From the NCBI GenBank assembly GCA_964647545.1, contig CAZYHS010000032.1, positions 1 to 12,672 on the forward strand: a stretch of DNA of 12,672 bases, given 5' to 3'. The notes under the pieces are model-generated. The model did no database searches. It was not told where the DNA came from and saw only the letters and a program-made list of their open reading frames with translations. How positions within the stretch are numbered: the stretch's first letter is position 1; each line of letters starts with the position of its first letter. This DNA is from CAZYHS01 sp964647545. Its GTDB lineage: Bacteria > UBA10199 > GCA-002796325 > 1-14-0-20-49-13. Positions 6,578 to 12,672 of the stretch are shown piece by piece. The translations under genes and the position numbers were made by a program.

Positions 6578-7972
6578 ATGATTGGCGGATACAAAAGCAT
6601 AGTCTTTCTGATTTGCGCGACCGCGGCGTTAGGCGGTCTGCTGTTCGGTCTCGATCAGGGCTTCATAGCAAACTCGCTTGAAACAATTACGTCTGTCTAT
6701 GCGCTCGACGTGCGTGGCGCAGAACACTATTCGTCGATACTCGCCACCGGAGGTGTGATTGGCGCGCTACTTTCAAGTCTCTTTGCGAGATTTTTAGGAC
6801 GCAAAAAGAGCCTCGTCCTTGCCGGTTTTATTTTTACCGCGGGGTCGGGCGTTTCGGCGATACTGCTCCCGATGCATGTGATGATGATGTGCCGCTTTGC
6901 TCTCGGATTCGCGGTCGGTATCGCGTCGTTCATCGTTCCTCTTTACTTGTCTGAAACGGCCCCCGCAAAAATTCGCGGTTCGATGGGGACTCTTTTCCAG
7001 CTCATGATAACGATAGGCATTTTTCTGATTTCGCTGACCAACGTCTTCATCGCGCGCGCAGTTGCAACTCCTGCAAATGCTTTGCCTTTGATGTTCGGCG
7101 TTGTTGCACTATTTGCGATTTTGATGTTCGTCGGCAGCATATTTTTGCCGGAAAGCCCGCGTTGGCTGATGCTTAAGGGGCGTAAAGAAAAGGCGACCAA
7201 GGCGCTGAAAAATATTTTGAATTCTCAGGAAGAGATCGATGCGGAAATCGGCGACATCGAGAGAGCTCTGGCAAGTGACGGCGGCGGAGTAAAGATGCTC
7301 TTCAAAGGTTATTTCATAAGGATCTTGCTAGTCGGCGTCATGTTGCAGATGTTCCAGCAGCTAGTCGGTATCAACGTTATGATCTACTATGCCCCGACAA
7401 TTTTCGGATATGCCGGCATGACAGGCCTTATCGCAATGATGACGGTTCCAACGGTGAACATGCTGTTCACGTTTCCTGCAATTCGCTGGGTCGAAAAGTG
7501 GGGGAGAAAGAAGTTGCTTTACGTCGGCGCGGCCTGCATGTTCGTCACAATGATCGCAGCCGGAATTGCGTTCAAAATGATAGGAGCCCAGACCGATCCC
7601 GCGGCGATAGGTCTTGCGCCGAAAGTCATTCTTATCATCTCGGCCATTGTTTATATTTTTGGATTTGCGGTTTCATGGGGGCCGGTGGCGTGGCTTGTCT
7701 GCTCCGAAATTTTCCCGCTTAAGGGAAGAGAGGTCGGCATGACGATCACGACGATGGTGAACTGGACGTTTGCCGGGCTCCTCATGGATAACGCGCTTAC
7801 GTTCATGAAAAATTACGGCAACTCATCGATATTTTATCTCTTCGCGGCGTTCTGTGTGCTGGCTGTGATTTTTGTCGCCGGATTTGTCCCTGAAACGCGC
7901 GGCGTAACGCTCGAGAAGATCGAAGAGAATTTGAAGTCGGGAGTGAAGCTAAGAGATCTCGGAAAAGAATAA
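6578..7972 (+). CDS. Sugar porter family MFS transporter (XylE/GLUT-like)
   Basis: The 464-residue inner-membrane protein has the 12-helix pattern and signatures of the MFS sugar porter family. GRKKS at 74-78 and GRKKL at 309-313 are the paired cytoplasmic loop motifs. YLSETAPAKIRG at 123-134, PESPRWLM at 191-198, QQLVGIN at 260-266 (sugar-binding Gln and Asn), WGPVAWLVCSEIFP at 367-380 and PETRGVTLEKIEE at 438-450 follow in family order. Asp26 in FGLDQG and Arg106 in CRFALG sit where the proton-coupling Asp27 and Arg133 of E. coli XylE are, so I infer a proton symporter. The upstream co-transcribed hexokinase makes a hexose such as glucose the likely substrate, though the exact sugar is not visible. 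A strong terminator follows 21 bases after the stop. Confidence 0.95.
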   Translation: MIGGYKSIVFLICATAALGGLLFGLDQGFIANSLETITSVYALDVRGAEHYSSILATGGVIGALLSSLFARFLGRKKSLVLAGFIFTAGSGVSAILLPMHVMMMCRFALGFAVGIASFIVPLYLSETAPAKIRGSMGTLFQLMITIGIFLISLTNVFIARAVATPANALPLMFGVVALFAILMFVGSIFLPESPRWLMLKGRKEKATKALKNILNSQEEIDAEIGDIERALASDGGGVKMLFKGYFIRILLVGVMLQMFQQLVGINVMIYYAPTIFGYAGMTGLIAMMTVPTVNMLFTFPAIRWVEKWGRKKLLYVGAACMFVTMIAAGIAFKMIGAQTDPAAIGLAPKVILIISAIVYIFGFAVSWGPVAWLVCSEIFPLKGREVGMTITTMVNWTFAGLLMDNALTFMKNYGNSSIFYLFAAFCVLAVIFVAGFVPETRGVTLEKIEENLKSGVKLRDLGKE

Positions 7973-7993
7973 TTTTTTCCAAGTTAAGCAGAT

Positions 7994-8030
7994 AAAAAGG
8001 CCTGCGATTAAAATATCGCGGGCCTTTTTT
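7994..8030. terminator. Bidirectional rho-independent terminator
   Basis: AAAAAGGCCTGCGAT (7994-8008) pairs with ATCGCGGGCCTTTTT (8015-8029). There is one U-G wobble and a 6-base loop, and six T follow at 8025-8030. The A-run on the other side gives a U-tract for the minus strand. It lies between the convergent sugar porter and CPBP genes and should end both transcripts. Confidence 0.93.
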
Positions 8031-8037
8031 CGTGAAG

Positions 8038-8904
8038 CTATTGCAGCACCGACCAAAATCCCGTTAGCACAAGATAGTTGCCGACGACAAAGTGGGCTAT
8101 TGAAACTCCTACAATTGTCTGATGCCGGGAATAGAGCCAGCCGAGCAAAAAACCCCCAACCACTGAAACAAGCGAAAGCCAGAAAGAATAGTAAGTATGA
8201 GTTACGCCGAAGATCAGCGAAGCTAGAAAGATAGACCAAAACCTTTGATGTTTTCCTCCGAGCAATCTGAAAATGAGCCCTTGCACAACTCCGCGTGCGA
8301 CGAACTCCTGCCCGAACGCGATAAAAATGTAGCCCCAAAAGATGAAATTTACCGCGCTTGTGTCAAAGAACGGTTTGCCTTGAAAGGCTTCAACGTTGCT
8401 GCCGCACCACCAGCGAAGTGCCGTTATGGCCGCGATGAGCGGTAATGTTATTGCGATAGATTCCTTGATTGCTCTGCCGCTTCCTTTAAGTGTTAGCCCG
8501 TAAGAAGAGAGCGAAAACGGGCTGAGTTTGATTTGAACTACGGCAAGCGCGATGAGTATCATTAAGAAGCCGAGACATGCGGCTGGACTTGCTACGTCAA
8601 GTTGTGCCGGAGACAGAGTTTGGTTTAAAAATGCCGATACGAACGAAAAGAGCGTGATGAAAAGTGTGTAGAGGATGAAAAAAAGGCCGAGTTGTCTTTG
8701 GCTCGAAAGTGTTTGTTCAAGTTCCTTCACGGTTTTTTCGAGAGCAGCTTCGCGCGCTTCGAGCTCTTCGGATAGAACGCCGACGGTTTGCGTTAGGGCG
8801 TTGATCTTAGCTTCGTGCTCTTTTCCCAGCGGTGATAAAATGTCGCCGATGGCGCCGAGCTGCTCGCCAAACGCCTGAAAGAATTTTGTGAAGGTTTTAC
8901 GCAT
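8038..8904 (-). CDS. CPBP-family intramembrane protease with N-terminal coiled coil
   Basis: The 288-residue protein has two parts. Residues about 28-70 form a charged, heptad-like coiled-coil stretch (EELEAREAALEK and on). Residues about 72-288 form a multi-helix membrane domain with CPBP (CAAX protease/bacteriocin-processing) marks: GQEFVARG at 198-205, FGVTH at 232-236 with His236, and SIAHFVVGN at 268-276 with His271. The classical EExxxR motif reads QExxxR here (Gln199, Glu200, Arg204). Such Q-for-E variants occur in the family, so activity cannot be decided from sequence. Target proteins are unknown. The start is preceded by an inverted repeat and lacks a clear ribosome site. It lies 76 bases downstream of the ClC gene on the same strand and ends at a terminator. 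Some family members are called Abi, but nothing here points to phage defence. Confidence 0.85.
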   Translation of the reverse strand: MRKTFTKFFQAFGEQLGAIGDILSPLGKEHEAKINALTQTVGVLSEELEAREAALEKTVKELEQTLSSQRQLGLFFILYTLFITLFSFVSAFLNQTLSPAQLDVASPAACLGFLMILIALAVVQIKLSPFSLSSYGLTLKGSGRAIKESIAITLPLIAAITALRWWCGSNVEAFQGKPFFDTSAVNFIFWGYIFIAFGQEFVARGVVQGLIFRLLGGKHQRFWSIFLASLIFGVTHTYYSFWLSLVSVVGGFLLGWLYSRHQTIVGVSIAHFVVGNYLVLTGFWSVLQ

Positions 8905-8908
8905 GATT

Positions 8909-8922
8909 GCTAGCGACCTAGC
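8909..8922. promoter_or_regulatory. Inverted repeat before the CPBP gene start
   Basis: GCTAG-CGAC-CTAGC is a perfect 5-bp inverted repeat 4 bases upstream of the CPBP ATG, where a ribosome site would be expected. TTTACA, a -35-like hexamer on the minus strand, lies farther upstream, but no good -10 is seen. The repeat could act as an operator or as an RNA hairpin limiting translation. Confidence 0.35.
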
Positions 8923-8980
8923 ACTATTTCCGCCGGCGTGTAAAGCGCGTGTTATGCTGTGGTGTGTTTATCAGCGAACG

Positions 8981-10333
8981 TCAGTTCTTTACAAAGTGTG
9001 ACTTCAGTTTTTGAATAAAGTGCATTCCAAGCCCGACAAAGCTTTTTGGTCTGACATTGAAGTTTGTGCAGATGTTTTCTTCTTCCTTGCCGATCTCGAT
9101 TTCGATGGTGGGTGATTTGCTAATTTCAAAGATTTGAGACGGATAGACACTTCTGTGGCCGGTCATCAAAAAGCTGATCACGCATGACACTGCAGCGTAC
9201 GGTGCTACTTGCGGCCCGAAAAGTTCAACTGCAAGAATACTTGCAGCGATCGGCGTGTTGGCTGCGCCGGCAAGAAGGCTCGCCATGCCGATGGCTGCAA
9301 ATGTGCCAATGTCGTATCCGAATAAGCTTGCAAAGAGGGCCCCGGCGGTTGCGCCAACAAAAAATATCGGAGTAACAATGCCGCCACTTCCACCGAAGTT
9401 CAGCGTGATACTTGTAAAAAGGATCTTCGCAAGAAAAGCGTACCAAACAGGTTTTTCGCCTTCGAGCGCATTTTCAATGCCGTCGAGACCGAGCCCAAGA
9501 TAATTTTTTGATAATAGTAGCGTCAGCCCAACGATGGCAAGGCCGCCGATTATTCCCTTGAGTGGTTTCCAAACGTTTATTTTTGCGGCAAGTTTTTGGA
9601 AGAACTTCATCGACTCGATCAGCAGGAACGAACACAATCCAAAGAATACGCCGGCGAGAGCAATTTTGATGAAGAACTCTTCTGTAAAGACCGGCATGAA
9701 CTTAAATGGATGATAAAAATAGGTTACGCCAAGTTGTGTGGTGACGTGGAACGCTGTCATGCCGGCAATGAACGACGGCAAGATGACCTCGTAAAGAAGC
9801 CCGCCGACAAATAAAACTTCGATCCCGAACATTGCTCCGGCAATTGGCGTTCCAAAGACAGATGCAAAGCCGGCACTGATGCCACAGATGACGAGTTTTC
9901 TTCTATCGCGGTCGTCAAGGTGCATGATGTCGGAAAACATCGATGCAAGGCCACCGCCGATTTGAGCGCAAGGCCCTTCTTTACCAGCCGAACCGCCGGT
10001 TGCGATGGTGATTACCGTTGCCAGAAGTTTGATTGGCACGACTGACCATTTGATCTTTCCCGAACGTTTGTGAATTGCTTCGATGACTTTTTCGGTTCCG
10101 TGGCCTTCTGCGTCCGGTGCGAGATATTTTATAGTGAGCGAGCTTAGAAAAAATGCAACTGGCACAAGCAGGTAGAAGTAGCTAAAGCCGTTTGACAGCG
10201 AGATGCTCCAGTTGAGGGCTTTTAAAAATATGGCTGTTGCAAAACCGACGATCGTGCCGGTGATGCTTGCCAGCACGAACCATTTGATGACGCTGATAAA
10301 TATGATTGTCTCTTCCGCGATTCTCTTCTTCAT
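8981..10333 (-). CDS. ClC-family chloride channel or transporter
   Basis: The 450-residue inner-membrane protein carries the ClC core with no CBS domains after it. The anion-path motifs are GHG at 77-79 (in place of GSGIP), GKEGP at 117-121 with gating Glu119, GGIVTP at 317-322 and a Tyr379 near the conserved pore tyrosine. In E. coli ClC the internal proton-pathway glutamate lies in an EE pair. Here the matching segment reads GIEVLF, with Val173 at the position of the second Glu. That may mean a channel or a differently coupled exchanger rather than a standard chloride/proton antiporter. The ATG at 10333 has no clear ribosome site, and a 15-bp palindrome sits next to it. The gene is divergent from a NicO-type transporter and is followed by a CPBP gene on the same strand. 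Family assignment is firm and mechanism is inference. Confidence 0.93.
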   Translation of the reverse strand: MKKRIAEETIIFISVIKWFVLASITGTIVGFATAIFLKALNWSISLSNGFSYFYLLVPVAFFLSSLTIKYLAPDAEGHGTEKVIEAIHKRSGKIKWSVVPIKLLATVITIATGGSAGKEGPCAQIGGGLASMFSDIMHLDDRDRRKLVICGISAGFASVFGTPIAGAMFGIEVLFVGGLLYEVILPSFIAGMTAFHVTTQLGVTYFYHPFKFMPVFTEEFFIKIALAGVFFGLCSFLLIESMKFFQKLAAKINVWKPLKGIIGGLAIVGLTLLLSKNYLGLGLDGIENALEGEKPVWYAFLAKILFTSITLNFGGSGGIVTPIFFVGATAGALFASLFGYDIGTFAAIGMASLLAGAANTPIAASILAVELFGPQVAPYAAVSCVISFLMTGHRSVYPSQIFEISKSPTIEIEIGKEEENICTNFNVRPKSFVGLGMHFIQKLKSHFVKN

Positions 10334-10334
10334 G

Positions 10335-10349
10335 GCGTTAACTTAACGC
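10335..10349. promoter_or_regulatory. Perfect palindrome at the ClC gene start
   Basis: GCGTTAA-C-TTAACGC is a perfect 7+7 bp inverted repeat that begins 2 bases before the ClC ATG. It occupies the ribosome-site position, and no Shine-Dalgarno is seen there. It is a candidate operator or an initiation-region hairpin. Confidence 0.45.
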
Positions 10350-10516
10350 TCGCATTTATCGTTGGCAACAATGCAATTTTTTCGTGTTACAACCAGAAAA
10401 GTTCTATGCAATAAGACTATTACTGCCAATGACTCGTATCCTTAGCCTATCAGCTGTCACTCTCGCAATTGAGGATTAAGTTTGAAATAACATCCAACGT
10501 CAATTATTCTTATCGT
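10350..10516. other. Divergent intergenic region between ClC and NicO genes
   Basis: The gap has AT-rich stretches and must contain the promoters of both divergent genes. On the plus strand the best promoter is at 10482-10510 (listed separately). On the minus strand only weak candidates are seen. TTGGCA at 10362 and TGCCAA at 10424 are inverted but 56 bases apart. I see no RNA gene or terminator. Confidence 0.5.
10482..10510 (+). promoter_or_regulatory. Candidate promoter of the NicO-type gene, leaderless layout
   Basis: TTGAAA (10482-10487) and TATTCT (10505-10510) are separated by exactly 17 bases. The -10 ends 6 bases before the ATG at 10517, so transcription would be expected to start at or next to the start codon. 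No Shine-Dalgarno is present there, which agrees with a leaderless message. Confidence 0.45.
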
Positions 10517-11887
10517 ATGAAAAAAATCGTTTTAACCGTTTTAGCCGCGCTTACTTTTGCTTCGTCTGCATTTGCTCACCCTCTCGGGTTCAAAGAGTTT
10601 GGCAACCGCATGATCGTCGGGCTTGACGGTGACGGTGTGAGGCTTAACTATGTCATTGAAATTCCCACCACGATTTTAGTCGGACTGATCAAAAATTACA
10701 TGTCGGCAAATCGCCTGCAAAGCCTATCGGCCGAAGACGAGGCGAAGTTCAATGAACAGATTTTGCAAAATATCGCGGCAGGACTTGATGTTTACCTCGA
10801 TGGTGAAAAGCTCTTTGGAAAAGAGAACCCGAACTTCGCCGGCGACAAATCGGGTTTCGGCGATTTCAACTTTTTTGAATACCGCCTGCATTTGATTTTC
10901 CCGATAGATGAGGTTGCGCTCGGCGCACACGAATTAAAGATTACAAATTCCAATTTCAAGGCGTGGCCATCTGTTTTCTTAAATGAAGTCGAAACGACAA
11001 GTTTGGTGAAAATTGTCTCGAGCTCGGCAGATGTTTGCAGATCGTGGAACCGCGATTCGTTCTGCCGAGACACGTCAATTGCTTTTGAACTCCTGTCGTA
11101 TGAGGCCGGAGCTAAGCTGGACGGAAAAAATGAAGATGCCGGCGACAAAGCAAAGGAGACGAATCATCTCATTAAGCTTCTCAGGCAGGAAAAGCTTGAT
11201 TCGTCGTTCGTGGTCATTTCGCTGCTAGTCGCCTTTTTGCTGGGAGCCGCCCATGCATTTTCGCCCGGGCACGGCAAAGCGCTGGTCGCCTCTTATCTAA
11301 TAGGCACAAGGGGGGCGATAAAACATTCGCTCTTTTTGGGGGGTGTTGTGACGCTTTCGCACATTTCCGGCGTCGTGATTTTCGGCGTGCTAGCGCTGGT
11401 GGTTTCGCAGTACGTGTTGCCCGAACAATATGCCCCTTACATCGACATCGTCTCCGGCGTGATGATTTTGGGGATCGGCGTTCAAATCGGGCGCAAACGA
11501 TTTTTAATGATGAAGTCGCACGCTCATCATGACCATTCGCACGAACATCTTCACCTAAAAGACGACGAGGTCGCTTCGTGGCGGTCGCTTTTGTCGATGG
11601 GGCTGGCGGCCGGTATTGTGCCGTGTCCTACCGCATTCGTCGTGATGATAACGGCGATCGCCATTAACCGCATTTCTTACGGGCTGCTTTTAATCGCGGC
11701 GTTTAGTTTGGGGCTTGCGGTTGTGCTTTCGGTGATCGGGATGGCCGTCGTAAAAATGTCGGGGCATCTCGAAAAGTTTGACAGATTCAAACGTGCGTTG
11801 CCGGTCGTTTCATTTTTAAGCGCTGTGATTGTTCTGCTGCTCGGCTGCGCGATTATCTGGAAGGGCGTTGTGATGCTTGCCGGTTAG
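10517..11887 (+). CDS. NicO-family nickel/cobalt transporter (RcnA-like) with exported N-terminal domain
   Basis: The 456-residue protein starts with a signal peptide (MKKIVLTVLA..SSAFA|HPLG, cleavage after residue 20). Next is an exported domain to about residue 228, containing Cys174 and Cys183, which could form a disulfide. A six-helix membrane domain follows. Its marks are HAFSPGHGK at 246-254 in the first helix, a histidine-rich cytoplasmic loop HAHHDHSHEHLH at 335-346, and GIVPCPTA at 366-373. These are typical of the NicO family, which includes the RcnA nickel/cobalt exporter. The His-rich loop supports metal binding, but direction and metal are inferred. The frame is open upstream to a TTG at 10469, but the signal peptide fixes the ATG at 10517. 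The divergent ClC gene and the downstream lipoprotein give no further hint of function. Confidence 0.88.
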   Translation: MKKIVLTVLAALTFASSAFAHPLGFKEFGNRMIVGLDGDGVRLNYVIEIPTTILVGLIKNYMSANRLQSLSAEDEAKFNEQILQNIAAGLDVYLDGEKLFGKENPNFAGDKSGFGDFNFFEYRLHLIFPIDEVALGAHELKITNSNFKAWPSVFLNEVETTSLVKIVSSSADVCRSWNRDSFCRDTSIAFELLSYEAGAKLDGKNEDAGDKAKETNHLIKLLRQEKLDSSFVVISLLVAFLLGAAHAFSPGHGKALVASYLIGTRGAIKHSLFLGGVVTLSHISGVVIFGVLALVVSQYVLPEQYAPYIDIVSGVMILGIGVQIGRKRFLMMKSHAHHDHSHEHLHLKDDEVASWRSLLSMGLAAGIVPCPTAFVVMITAIAINRISYGLLLIAAFSLGLAVVLSVIGMAVVKMSGHLEKFDRFKRALPVVSFLSAVIVLLLGCAIIWKGVVMLAG

Positions 11888-11970
11888 AAGTGTTGGCGTA
11901 AAAAATCTGCCGAGCTCAAACCCGAGCTTGTAATTATTCTAGGCGTCGTTTATGTCGGTTTGCAAAACCA

Positions 11971-11976
11971 AAGGAG
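11971..11976 (+). promoter_or_regulatory. Ribosome binding site of the lipoprotein gene
   Basis: AAGGAG lies 5 bases before the ATG at 11982. It selects this start over the in-frame ATG at 11952, which lacks a site and would place ten polar residues before the signal sequence. Confidence 0.85.
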
Positions 11977-11981
11977 CTAAC

Positions 11982-12470
11982 ATGAAGAAAATTACATTTG
12001 TGCTTTTCGCGATGATGTTTGTGTCGGTTGCGTGTGGAGAAAAGCTGGCTGAGAAGCGAATTGAGAGCGCGGTTGAAAACGCAACCGGCCAGAAAGTTTC
12101 GGCCGACATCGATAGCGGCAGCTACGAAGTTAAAAGCGCCGACGGAAAAATCAAAATTGCCGCCGGCTCAAAGGCGTCAATGCCGGAAGGTTTTCCAAAA
12201 GATGTGTTCGTCGAGAGTGGAGCAGATGTGATCGCCTCGGCTAATGTCCCGGGGGGAAGCAGCGTAACGTTGAAATCGGCCGCCTCCAAAGACGCCGCAT
12301 TTGCAAAATATAAGGACGGAATGATTTCAAACGGCTGGAAGCTGGGGACAGCGATGGACATGGGCGGAGTTAAAACCGGCATGTTCATGAAAGGCGCGCG
12401 CGTTGTGACGGTTAACGCCGATTCTTCTTCAGGTGAGACGCTTGTCAGTGTTGTGGTGGCTCAGCAGTAG
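11982..12470 (+). CDS. Putative small lipoprotein of unknown function
   Basis: The 162-residue product has a lipoprotein-type signal: MKK, a hydrophobic core, then SVAC with Cys18 as the likely lipidated residue. The -3 position is Ser rather than the usual Leu, so lipidation is likely but not certain. The mature part begins EKLAEKRIESAVENATGQ, then a short strand-rich segment (KSADGKIKIAAGSKA). A C-terminal half follows with NVPGGSSVTLKS, a YKDGMISNGW stretch and a closing strand LVSVVVAQQ. This layout resembles a widespread group of uncharacterised bacterial lipoproteins in which a helix pair packs on a small sheet. No enzyme motif is seen. The gene follows the NicO-type gene by 94 bases on the same strand. 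Its own strong ribosome site is clear, its own promoter is not. Confidence 0.85.
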   Translation: MKKITFVLFAMMFVSVACGEKLAEKRIESAVENATGQKVSADIDSGSYEVKSADGKIKIAAGSKASMPEGFPKDVFVESGADVIASANVPGGSSVTLKSAASKDAAFAKYKDGMISNGWKLGTAMDMGGVKTGMFMKGARVVTVNADSSSGETLVSVVVAQQ

Positions 12471-12656
12471 ATTTAGGGTCATTTAGGGTAACGGAGCAAG
12501 CGGGGTAATTATCTCACGAATTCATCCGGTTAGCGACGGTGACTTGCCAAGCTCTCCACGATTCACGTAATCGAACCCACTCTTCGAGTTGAGCTCGAAT
12601 CCGAGAGAACGCCTCAGAAAAGAAAAACCCGACCACAAAGGTCGGGCTTTTCTTTC
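12471..12656. other. Intergenic stretch before the tRNA gene
   Basis: The 186 bp holds a short tandem repeat (ATTTAGGGT at 12471 and 12481), a small hairpin TTCGAG-TTGAG-CTCGAA at 12583-12599, and the terminator at 12621-12653. I find no convincing open reading frame. Confidence 0.5.
12621..12653. terminator. Rho-independent terminator, likely for the tRNA
   Basis: AGAAAAACCCGACC (12621-12634) pairs with GGTCGGGCTTTTCT (12640-12653) across a 5-base loop, with one A-C mismatch. On the minus strand the stem is followed by a T-rich run directly after the tRNA 3' end. On the plus strand a shorter T-rich tail could also end the lipoprotein transcript. Confidence 0.9.
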
Positions 12657-12672
12657 TGGCGCTCCCTGCGGG
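12657..12672 (-). tRNA. 3' end of a tRNA gene, cut by the window edge
   Basis: On the minus strand the last 16 bases read CCCGCAGGGAGCGCCA. This divides as CCCGC (3' side of the T stem), AGGGAGC (acceptor 3' strand), G (discriminator) and an encoded CCA. A terminator hairpin follows 3 bases later. The anticodon lies outside the window, so the amino acid cannot be stated. A matching 5' end would begin GCTCCCT. Confidence 0.75.

Noticed and set aside
8038..8904. Phage defence (Abi) function
   Set aside because: Only the old family name suggests it. No toxin, nuclease or other defence gene is nearby.
10362..10429. TTGGCA and TGCCAA inverted pair as an operator
   Set aside because: The half-sites are 56 bases apart and short enough to occur by chance.
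10469..10516. In-frame TTG start for the NicO-type gene
   Set aside because: It would put 16 polar residues before the signal peptide, and it has no ribosome site.
12471..12489. Tandem ATTTAGGGT repeat near a tRNA as an attachment site
   Set aside because: It is two short copies only, does not match the tRNA 3' end, and no integrase is present.

Overview
The window looks like a piece of chromosome from a Gram-negative bacterium. It encodes a signal-peptide-bearing protein that resembles an outer-membrane barrel, a putative lipoprotein and several inner-membrane transporters. Most genes have ATG starts, and several have strong Shine-Dalgarno sites. I cannot name the lineage. A eukaryotic-type hexokinase in place of bacterial glucokinase suggests an uncultured or deep-branching group, but that is inference. 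I see no integrase, transposase, CRISPR array or phage gene.

Layout. Positions 1-570 hold the 3' part of an unrecognised gene, convergent with a two-gene minus-strand operon (2300 to 576) for a PEBP/YbhB-like protein and an L-cysteine desulfidase (CyuA family). Divergent from it, 2452-4146 holds cysteine synthase (cysK) and a ThiF/MoeB-type adenylyltransferase. The two units are split by a short promoter region with a perfect 7+7 bp palindrome. A 193-bp gap with a coding-like open frame follows. Then comes a minus-strand exported protein, probably an outer-membrane barrel (5212 to 4340). It is divergent from a hexokinase and sugar-porter MFS pair (5287-7972), which ends at a strong bidirectional terminator (7994-8030). 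On the minus strand after that lie a CPBP-family membrane protein with an N-terminal coiled coil and a ClC-type chloride channel or transporter (10333 to 8038). Divergent from these are a NicO-type nickel/cobalt transporter (10517-11887) and a putative lipoprotein (11982-12470). The window ends in the 3' end of a minus-strand tRNA gene with its own terminator.

How the genes work together. Two functional units can be read with some confidence. The first is a sulfur locus in which cysteine synthesis (CysK, perhaps with ThiF-type sulfur-carrier activation) and cysteine breakdown (CyuA) are transcribed away from a shared candidate operator. The second is a sugar uptake and phosphorylation pair, with a proton-coupled sugar porter and an ATP-dependent hexokinase. 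The remaining genes are envelope and ion-transport functions with no clear common pathway. I did not find a convincing multi-gene system of an entirely new kind. The cysteine locus and the hexokinase/sugar-porter pair are the most interesting parts.
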